6,179 bases of DNA from Selenomonas sp. AE3005 (lineage in GTDB: Bacteria > Bacillota > Negativicutes > Selenomonadales > Selenomonadaceae): positions 1 to 6,179 of the forward strand of contig NZ_CAJODG010000079.1 of NCBI RefSeq assembly GCF_905233635.1, written 5' to 3'. The notes under the pieces were generated by a model, which was not told the origin of the DNA, made no database searches, and saw only the letters and a program-made list of their open reading frames with translations. The translations under genes and the position numbers were made by a program. Below are positions 1 to 4,317 of this stretch, in pieces (the stretch's first letter is position 1; each line of letters opens with the position of its first letter).

Positions 1-1
1 G

Positions 2-325
2 ACGCTCCTCATGGTGGAGCGGGGCGACACAATTTATATCGACCGCTTGCGCGATGAGCTTGAAACCGCGCACCCGCAAATCCATATCCACGATGTACCT
101 TCCTATGACATCAGCATCTTCAACTATGCAGCCACCACGGGGCATCCCATGATTACCGCCGATATTTGGTCGGAAATCCACCCTTCCCTTGTGACGCTCC
201 CTTGCGACTGGGGAGGCGATTACTCCGTCCCGTACGGCCTGCTCTATGCCAAAGAGCCTGCGCCTCACGTCAGGGAGTTTGTGGAGATTATGACAAGTTT
301 GATAAAAGAACAAACAACATTTTGA
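2..325 (+). CDS. LysR-type transcriptional regulator, C-terminal part (5' end outside window)
   Basis: The frame is open from the left edge, so this is the end of a longer gene; the ATG at 11 is internal. The visible 107 or so residues match the second half of a LysR substrate-binding domain. Visible features are an acidic and basic linker (RLRDELETAHPQIHIHD), a central segment with ITADIWSEIHPSLVTLP, and the terminal strand PYGLLYAKEP followed by a last helix (VREFVEIM) before TGA at 323. LysR proteins are usually about 290-310 residues, so roughly two thirds, including the N-terminal helix-turn-helix, is missing. Target genes and inducer cannot be told from this piece. No clear terminator follows the stop; 19 bases on begins the recombinase relic on the other strand, so the two are convergent. 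The ending MTSLIKEQTTF is unremarkable and gives no sign of disruption. Confidence 0.85.
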   Translation, partial: TLLMVERGDTIYIDRLRDELETAHPQIHIHDVPSYDISIFNYAATTGHPMITADIWSEIHPSLVTLPCDWGGDYSVPYGLLYAKEPAPHVREFVEIMTSLIKEQTTF

Positions 326-344
326 TTTTACAGCCGCCTCTCCG

Positions 345-605
345 TTACATCCCGAACCAGCCGCCGCACTCCCCGCATTTTATCTTGCCAAAGAAAATGC
401 TCACGCCGCTGTATTTGCCTCCCTCCCGCTTGCGCCGCGCTGCCTCCGACTGCACCATCTCGAAGGTGGCAGGGTCGATGATGGCGGGATGGCTCTGCTC
501 CACGAAGTAGCTGGGGACTTGCTCCGTGTTCTTCACCACCTTCTTCGTGAGGAAGTCCGGCGTGAAGGTCTTTTTGATACAATCTAACGATGCACCCCCT
601 ATACT
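345..605 (-). pseudogene. Large serine recombinase fragment (recombinase and zinc-ribbon region)
   Basis: Reading from a TAG at 606-608 to a TAA at 345-347 gives about 86 codons without a convincing start. The part from about 590 inward matches the middle of large serine recombinases of Firmicute mobile elements: KKTFTPDFLTKK, then a polar loop, then VPSYFVEQSHPAIIDPATF, EMVQSEAARRK and KIKCGECGGWFG. The last contains the first CxxC of the recombinase zinc beta-ribbon. Family members run about 450-550 residues with an N-terminal resolvase domain carrying the nucleophilic serine. Here the resolvase domain, most of the recombinase domain, the second zinc-ligand pair and the coiled-coil tail are all absent. 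The match stops right after GWFG, and the left break abuts the repeat cluster at 585-741. It is therefore a dead remnant of an integrated element. A GTG at 539 could start a 64-residue peptide, but that is very unlikely to be a real gene. Confidence 0.8.
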
Positions 606-741
606 CTATTAACGATGAACCCCCTTGCACCCCCCTGCCTATCGTTAAACGAGTATGCCTCAGAAGCCGCACGGGACAAGGCTTTGAGAAAAAGAGAAGG
701 GGGTGCATTTGCACCCCCTCGGTGGGGATTTTGCACCCCCT
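585..741. repeat. Iteron-like cluster of TGCACCCCCT repeats with TAACGAT boxes
   Basis: The 10-mer TGCACCCCCT occurs exactly at 591-600, 710-719 and 732-741, and inverted at 698-707. It occurs with one change at 616-625 (TGAACCCCCT) and with a sixth C at 626-635. The copies at 710 and 732 are spaced 22 bp, about two helical turns. The copies at 698-707 and 710-719 form a perfect 10-bp dyad with a 2-nt gap. A second box, TAACGAT, precedes the first two units (585-591 and 610-616, a 16-bp unit repeated at 25 bp) and appears inverted at 641-647; TTAACGAT at 609-616 and ATCGTTAA at 641-648 are a perfect 8-bp inverted pair. The arrangement resembles iterons of a replication origin or recombinase accessory sites. 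That role is inferred; only the repeats are seen. Confidence 0.7.
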
Positions 742-776
742 ATTATTTGGGTTATGCGTCATTAAAAAGTGATAAA

Positions 777-885
777 TTATAGTAAACGCAGTCAAATTTG
801 GTGATTTGAAATCTGCACCCATTTTGGAAAATACGCTACATCAAACCATTTACTAAAACACAAAATTATATTTCGTTTACTATAA
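777..885. mobile_element. Possible MITE: 109-bp stretch bounded by 12-bp terminal inverted repeats
   Basis: TTATAGTAAACG at 777-788 is the exact reverse complement of CGTTTACTATAA at 874-885. The inside (789-873) is AT-rich with no gene; it contains TGCACCC at 814-820, a partial copy of the repeat found upstream. Each end can be read as a TA dinucleotide next to GTAAACG, which would fit TA-target elements of the IS630/Tc1-mariner type. No transposase is present, so it could only be a non-autonomous derivative or a relic. A long-range hairpin or chance pairing in AT-rich sequence are alternatives. Confidence 0.4.
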
Positions 886-991
886 AATGGGACTCGGAGA
901 CGGCAGTTGCTGGACATACAGTGTATACTGTCTTTGAAGATAGCTATCAAAACTTCTATTATAGCTACTTGGTAAAACAAATTTCTACAAA
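886..991. other. Non-genic flank between the inverted-repeat element and the radical SAM gene
   Basis: No intact gene is seen. The plus-strand frame from 810 to 1037 is open, and its section 885-998 reads as protein-like sequence (KWDSETAVAGHTVYTVFEDS and on), but it has no start codon with a ribosome binding site and runs into the antisense 3' end of the radical SAM gene. Small dyads are present: GATAGCTATC at 939-948 and ACAGT-N4-ACTGT at 918-931. No hairpin with a T-tract was found that could terminate the minus-strand radical SAM transcript. Confidence 0.35.
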
Positions 992-1876
992 TCAAACAGA
1001 TGTCATCCTTGCTCTGCTCGCACGTACCATATTGTCATAGTCCTCTGTCACGCTTGCAATTTCATCATCTAAGTGACGGAGAATCTCTTTTTTTCCTTCC
1101 GGCAAATCCACAACAAACGGAAAACTTACTGTAGATGTGACCGAGTAGACATTGATGGGATTTTTTAATTCTGCAAGGAGAGTGCGAAACTCCATAAGCC
1201 GTTCTTTTTCTCCCGCTTCAACCCATTTCCCCTGTTGCATTTCGTTATACAGTTCCGTTCCACGCAATACCGCCACGGTGGTCAACATCATATTGAATGG
1301 ATGCAATTCATTAAGAACAGCGGCTGTACGTTTTGCGCTTTCGACACATTTTCCCTCACCGGCCAATCCTCCCAAATAGATCACCCGCCAAGCAATACCG
1401 GCACTTTCAATTTTCTTGCATTCCCGCAAAATATCCTCGGAAGTGTATCCTTTTTTTACATGGGTCAAAACATCATCATCGCCGGTTTCTATGCCAAGCA
1501 CGAGAATTTCAAAACCGAGTTCCCGTAGCATTTTGAGGTCATCGACTGATTTACTCGTAATATCGTCCACACGGGCATAAGTGGATATGATTGCTTCGGG
1601 AAGATATTTTTTGAAAAGTTTTGCCAATGTAGCAAGTTTGTTCACGCTTAGCGCAAATGGATTACCGCCGCTTGCCCACACTTTCTTTGCATGAGGGAAA
1701 TTCGCTGCCGCTTCTTGCAAGTCTGCTTCAACTTGAGAGAGGGGTGCGACACGAAAAGGATAGCCGTCATAAAAATTGCAAAATGTACAATTGTTGTGCG
1801 TACACCCTACTGTTACTTCAACAAAGATGCTGTCCGCGTCTGTTTGCGGACGTACAATCGGACCATGATAGTGCAT
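992..1876 (-). CDS. Radical SAM protein, uncharacterised (downstream paralogue)
   Basis: This is a 294-residue protein with an iron-sulfur cluster motif of the CX4CX2C type: C25, C30 and C33 in VGCTHNNCTFCNFY. That spacing is typical of a Firmicute/archaeal radical SAM group rather than the textbook CX3CX2C. Further hallmarks are SGGNPF at 69-74 (the glycine-rich strand 2 that contacts SAM), YARVDD near 100-105, GIETGDDDVL at 128-137 and YLGGLAGEG further on. The length covers one TIM-barrel core with a short helical C-terminus, without SPASM, B12 or TRAM domains. The ATG at 1876 follows GGAGGA (1883-1888) at 6 nt. It lies 45 bases after its paralogue (1922-2800) with no terminator between, so the two are cotranscribed. 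Cysteines and the SAM motif sit at identical residue numbers in both. It presumably cleaves SAM reductively in the cytoplasm; the substrate is unknown. Confidence 0.9.
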   Translation of the reverse strand: MHYHGPIVRPQTDADSIFVEVTVGCTHNNCTFCNFYDGYPFRVAPLSQVEADLQEAAANFPHAKKVWASGGNPFALSVNKLATLAKLFKKYLPEAIISTYARVDDITSKSVDDLKMLRELGFEILVLGIETGDDDVLTHVKKGYTSEDILRECKKIESAGIAWRVIYLGGLAGEGKCVESAKRTAAVLNELHPFNMMLTTVAVLRGTELYNEMQQGKWVEAGEKERLMEFRTLLAELKNPINVYSVTSTVSFPFVVDLPEGKKEILRHLDDEIASVTEDYDNMVRASRARMTSV

Positions 1877-1882
1877 GATGAT

Positions 1883-1888
1883 TCCTCC
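1883..1888 (-). promoter_or_regulatory. Ribosome binding site of the downstream radical SAM gene
   Basis: GGAGGA on the minus strand, 6 nt before the ATG at 1876-1874. It fixes the start and shows this gene is translated independently from the shared transcript. Confidence 0.75.
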
Positions 1889-1921
1889 GACACATACTGT
1901 TTGGCAAACAAGATATTTATG

Positions 1922-2800
1922 TTAAATCATGCGGAGATTTTCCCGCCGAGAACGCAAGCCTTTTTCTCCGAAACGTCGAAAGATAGTTTCCAGAGTATCG
2001 AGCATCTTTTGCTTGTCATTCGGCAATTGCCCATAGATAGGCGTTATGATGGAAGCATTGGTCGCATCTATGGTCGTTTCTATCGTCAATTTACGCAAAA
2101 ACGTCTGAAGTTCTTCAATTCGTTCGGCTTCCGTGGCTTCAACAAAAGTACCGTTTTTCACGTCTTCCATGAGCGGAGTATCGGGAAAAAGAGTAAGCCC
2201 TGCCGCCATGACCCGAAACGGCGTGAGCTGGTTGATAACATCTGCTGTTTTTTCCGCATGGGAAAGACCGTAGCCGTGCCCGCCAAGACCACTCAGGAAA
2301 ATGACGGCATAATCCATGCCTGCCTCCGTCAGTTTTCCCAGCTGCTCCACGATATCCTTTGCTTCATAACCTTTGTTCATGCGTTTTAACACAGCATCAT
2401 CGCCGGATTCAATGCCAAATACGAGACGGTCATACCCCATCCGGTGAAGTTCTTTTATTTGCTCAACCGACTTGTTCTTTACGCTGTCCACACGCCCATA
2501 TCCTCCGATGGACTGGACAAAAGGCAGGTATTCATTGATAAGCTCGGCAACGGTTTTCAGCTTATCGAAAGTCAGCAGGAAGGGGTCGGCGCCCTGCAGC
2601 CAGATGCGTGGGAAAGATATGCCATACTCCTTGAGTTCCTGCAAATCCTCTTTGACCTCATCCAATGGCGATACGCCAAAGGGCGCATCCTTGTAGTAGG
2701 TGCAGAATCGGCAGGCATTATGGGAACAACCGGACGTTATTTGCAGGAAAACACTGTTTGCCTCATAAGGCGGACGTACAACGGTACTGGCAAAATGCAT
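1922..2800 (-). CDS. Radical SAM protein, uncharacterised (upstream paralogue)
   Basis: From the ATG at 2800 this is 292 residues. The frame stays open to 2887, but the ATG at 2800 is preceded by AAGGAG (2810-2815) and begins MHFASTVVRP, parallel to MHYHGPIVRP of the neighbour, so the longer form is rejected. The cluster motif is C25, C30 and C33 (SGCSHNACRFCTYY). QGADPF lies at 69-74, GYGRVDS near 100-106, and GIESGDDAVL at 129-138. The match to the next gene runs end to end, by eye around a third identical, which marks a tandem duplication that has diverged. No accessory domain is visible. The ArsR-type gene just upstream and the shared dyad operator suggest this pair is a regulated unit. 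A single-protein enzyme with a backup copy, or two enzymes acting in sequence or as a heterodimer, are all possible. The reaction is unknown. Confidence 0.9.
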   Translation of the reverse strand: MHFASTVVRPPYEANSVFLQITSGCSHNACRFCTYYKDAPFGVSPLDEVKEDLQELKEYGISFPRIWLQGADPFLLTFDKLKTVAELINEYLPFVQSIGGYGRVDSVKNKSVEQIKELHRMGYDRLVFGIESGDDAVLKRMNKGYEAKDIVEQLGKLTEAGMDYAVIFLSGLGGHGYGLSHAEKTADVINQLTPFRVMAAGLTLFPDTPLMEDVKNGTFVEATEAERIEELQTFLRKLTIETTIDATNASIITPIYGQLPNDKQKMLDTLETIFRRFGEKGLRSRRENLRMI

Positions 2801-2809
2801 GATACAACA

Positions 2810-2815
2810 CTCCTT
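2810..2815 (-). promoter_or_regulatory. Ribosome binding site deciding the start of the upstream radical SAM gene
   Basis: AAGGAG on the minus strand, 9 nt before the ATG at 2800-2798. It selects this ATG over the open-frame extension to 2887, whose extra 29 codons would include the operator and reach into the upstream terminator. Confidence 0.75.
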
Positions 2816-2825
2816 AATGAATCTA

Positions 2826-2847
2826 TATATCGCTTTTTTTAGATATA
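2826..2847. promoter_or_regulatory. Dyad operator TATATC-N10-GATATA upstream of the radical SAM pair
   Basis: Arms TATATC (2826-2831) and GATATA (2842-2847) are perfectly complementary across a 10-nt spacer with an A/T-run core. The same design occurs on the ArsR promoter (3207-3228). If the promoter sits in the same phase relative to the dyad, a weak -10 TATATA falls at 2824-2829 and a poor -35 at 2846-2851 with 16-nt spacing, giving a start near 2817 and a short leader that includes the AAGGAG site. The operator role is inferred from the repeat of the pattern at two promoters. Confidence 0.55.
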
Positions 2848-2860
2848 AATATTTCTTAGA

Positions 2861-2884
2861 AAAGGGCAGTTGATTCTGCCCTTT
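2861..2884 (-). terminator. Hairpin terminator between the ArsR-type gene and the radical SAM pair
   Basis: AAAGGGCAG (2861-2869) and CTGCCCTTT (2876-2884) form a perfect 9-bp stem with a 6-nt loop. On the minus strand it is followed by TTTTCT. The stem begins at the regulator's TGA codon (2886-2884). Because the T-run is short, partial read-through into the radical SAM genes is likely. Confidence 0.7.
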
Positions 2885-3198
2885 CACAGATTGCTCTTGA
2901 CATACTCACCAAATTCACGGATTGTTTCTTCATTGCGTTGGTAGTATGTCCACTTGCCTATGCGCTCGGCTTTCAATAACCCGGCACGCTGAAGAATGTC
3001 AAGATAATGAGACACCGTGGACTGGGAAATCCCCGCTTTCTCCTGAATGCTGCCGACGCACACGCCTCCTGTCCATGTGCTGCCATCCGGCAAATGCAGT
3101 CCTTGCGGTGGGAAATGCTTTTCCGGCTCTTTCAGCCATTCCATGATATTCAAACGTATTTCGTTCGCCAAGGCTTTGTAAATTTCTAATGTGTTCAT
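2884..3198 (-). CDS. ArsR-family winged-helix transcriptional regulator
   Basis: A 104-residue protein of typical ArsR/SmtB size. The N-terminal helix EIYKALANEIRLNIMEWL (about 5-22) is the family dimer/first HTH helix. It is followed by an insertion with HFPPQ and a glycine-rich stretch. GVCVGSIQEKAGISQSTVS (45-63) and HYLDILQRAGLL hold the helix-turn-helix with recognition helix, and ERIGKWTYYQRN (78-89) is the beta wing. The only cysteine is C47, in the place where arsenic sensors have a CVC pair, so classical As(III) sensing through three thiols is not supported. The HFPPQ plus GVCV arrangement is, to my recollection, a recurring ArsR subgroup of unknown ligand. It precedes the radical SAM pair on the same strand. 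Both share a dyad, so it probably represses itself and them. No Shine-Dalgarno is visible; see the promoter. Confidence 0.88.
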   Translation of the reverse strand: MNTLEIYKALANEIRLNIMEWLKEPEKHFPPQGLHLPDGSTWTGGVCVGSIQEKAGISQSTVSHYLDILQRAGLLKAERIGKWTYYQRNEETIREFGEYVKSNL

Positions 3199-3204
3199 GC
3201 CTAT

Positions 3205-3232
3205 ATTATATCTTGTTTTCGCGATATGTCAA
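3205..3232 (-). promoter_or_regulatory. Consensus promoter of the ArsR-type gene, giving a leaderless mRNA
   Basis: On the minus strand TTGACA (3232-3227), a 16-nt spacer and TATAAT (3210-3205) are exact sigma-A hexamers. The -10 is followed by ATAGGC and then the ATG at 3198, so the expected start, 7 nt past the -10, is the A of the start codon. No ribosome binding site exists in the 6 nt available. The product needs this ATG for a complete first ArsR helix. Confidence 0.8.
3207..3228. promoter_or_regulatory. Dyad operator TATATC-N10-GATATG on the ArsR promoter
   Basis: ATATC (3208-3212) and GATAT (3223-3227) are complementary across 10 nt. The dyad fills the promoter spacer and runs into both the -10 (3205-3210) and -35 (3227-3232) boxes, so bound repressor would block RNA polymerase. 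Compared with the site at 2826-2847 on the minus strand, both read YATATC-N3-AAAA-N3-GATATA. Confidence 0.55.
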
Positions 3233-3265
3233 TGATTTTTTTGTAACAACTTCGGCAAAACATTT

Positions 3266-3409
3266 TTATCGCGCGGAAAGTCCGGCTTCTCCATGATGGG
3301 TAATAGTGCGAAGAAGGGTTCCGCTTTCCTTGGCATGGGGCAGGATATCCCGAGAAATCATCGTGCCAATGCCCAGCCACTCCCAAGAGCCTACCGCCTG
3401 CTTTTTCCC
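3266..3409 (-). pseudogene. C-terminal fragment of an unrecognised gene
   Basis: On the minus strand a frame opens right after a TAG (3412-3410) and ends with TAA (3268-3266), giving about 47 codons. The residues look like genuine protein: QAVGSWEWLGIG, then TMISRDILPHAKESG, then TLLRTITHHGEAGLSAR. I do not recognise the family. The first ATG is at 3361 and would give only 31 residues. There is no ribosome binding site, and the 5' side is cut off by the pncB-aroE terminator region. It is probably the tail of a gene whose front was deleted when this locus was rearranged. It could also be a small uncharacterised protein with an unusual start. An overlapping frame (3201-3386) is also open but has less protein-like composition. 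Confidence 0.4.
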
Positions 3410-3428
3410 CTAATCACAACACAAAAAG

Positions 3429-3455
3429 GGCGGAAACAAAAAACGCATTTCCGCC
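3429..3455 (-). terminator. Intrinsic terminator of the pncB-aroE operon
   Basis: GGCGGAAA (3429-3436) and TTTCCGCC (3448-3455) form a perfect 8-bp stem with an 11-nt loop. On the minus strand the stem is followed by CTTTTTG. It lies 13 bases past the aroE stop codon. Confidence 0.85.
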
Positions 3456-3468
3456 ATTAACAGTGATA

Positions 3469-4317
3469 TTATGCCAGGGCAGCCCTTAAGGCCTTCTGCA
3501 TCTTTTTTATGTCTGGCTCTATACCGGTCCAGAGTTTCAACGCCTCCGCCCCCTGTCCGGCCAGCATCTCCTCACCATTAACCACAGCGTGGCCATGTTC
3601 CCTGGCCTCCCGCAAAAATCTGGTTTCCGCCGGGGTGTAAATGATATCATAGACAAACGCCTCAGGGTTGACATTTGACCAGTCAACTGGAGGACAGGCG
3701 TCAACATTTGGCGTCATTCCTAGCGGCGTCGTATTTACCAGCAGCGCACACTCGTGCAGTTTGGCGGTAAAATCAGCCTGTTCCCAGTGACAGACAGTTA
3801 CCGTCCCATAGGCAGCAAAATCATCAGCCATTTTCTGTGCCTTGGCCGGATTGCGTACGCCCAAAACGACTTCCCGGACACCAGCCTGCAACAATCCCCA
3901 GATTACGGCCCGGGCAGCACCGCCGGCCCCTAAAAGCACCGCCATTTCAGCCTGCAGTTTGATATGCCGGCTTTCCAATGCTCCCATAAAGCCAATATAG
4001 TCCGTATTGTAGCCTGTCAAATGTCCGTTATCATTGACCACCGTATTGACAGCCCCAATGACTTGTGCCGCTTTGTCTATTTCATCGAGCAAAGACATTA
4101 CCGCCCCTTTATGGGGGATCGTCACGTTAAAGCCACAATAATGCAACGCCCGCAGGCCCTGCACGCCCTCAGCCAGTTTCTTCGGCTCGACGGGCAGCGC
4201 CGTGTAATTATAATCTATGCCAGCGGCCGCAATGGCTGCATTCTGCATAACCGGTGACAGGGAGTGCGCTATCGGCCAGCCGATAACGCCTAAGTTTTTG
4301 GTCTTTCCTGTTATCAT
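3469..4317 (-). CDS. aroE: Shikimate dehydrogenase (NADP+)
   Basis: A 282-residue cytoplasmic enzyme that reduces 3-dehydroshikimate to shikimate with NADPH, step four of the chorismate pathway. The substrate domain shows HSLSP (S19 and S21 bind shikimate), FNVTIPHK with catalytic K70, and NTD ending in catalytic D106. The Rossmann half has GAGGAAR (130-136), NTTPLGM (195-201), YDIIYTP (223-229) and NGEEMLAGQGA (247-257, with Q255). The NADP-selecting loop usually reads NRT; here it is VRN around R155, so the arginine is kept but its neighbours differ. Length is normal. The ATG (4317-4315) overlaps the pncB stop by one base (TGATG), and GAGGAA at 4326-4331 provides a binding site 8 nt upstream, so the two genes are translationally linked. 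A terminator follows. AroE-like paralogues (YdiB, quinate type) exist, but the motif set favours AroE. Confidence 0.95.
   Translation of the reverse strand: MITGKTKNLGVIGWPIAHSLSPVMQNAAIAAAGIDYNYTALPVEPKKLAEGVQGLRALHYCGFNVTIPHKGAVMSLLDEIDKAAQVIGAVNTVVNDNGHLTGYNTDYIGFMGALESRHIKLQAEMAVLLGAGGAARAVIWGLLQAGVREVVLGVRNPAKAQKMADDFAAYGTVTVCHWEQADFTAKLHECALLVNTTPLGMTPNVDACPPVDWSNVNPEAFVYDIIYTPAETRFLREAREHGHAVVNGEEMLAGQGAEALKLWTGIEPDIKKMQKALRAALA

Noticed and set aside
585..741. CRISPR array
   Set aside because: Repeats are only 10 bp, irregularly spaced and in both orientations.
615..782. 55-codon plus-strand frame from ATG at 615
   Set aside because: It spans the repeat array and its residues come largely from the repeats; no binding site is present.
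328..822. 164-codon minus-strand open frame
   Set aside because: It overlaps the recombinase relic in another frame, with histidine- and arginine-rich composition; the relic frame has the homologous motifs.
792..995. 67-codon minus-strand frame after the downstream radical SAM gene
   Set aside because: No recognisable family, crosses the inverted-repeat element and has no binding site.
1691..2389. 232-codon plus-strand open frame
   Set aside because: It is antisense to both radical SAM genes, has low-complexity composition with no recognisable family, and lacks a binding site; it is a shadow of the real genes.
2801..2887. Longer N-terminus for the upstream radical SAM protein
   Set aside because: The ATG at 2800 has a good AAGGAG site and aligns with the paralogue start; the extension would cover the operator and reach into the terminator.
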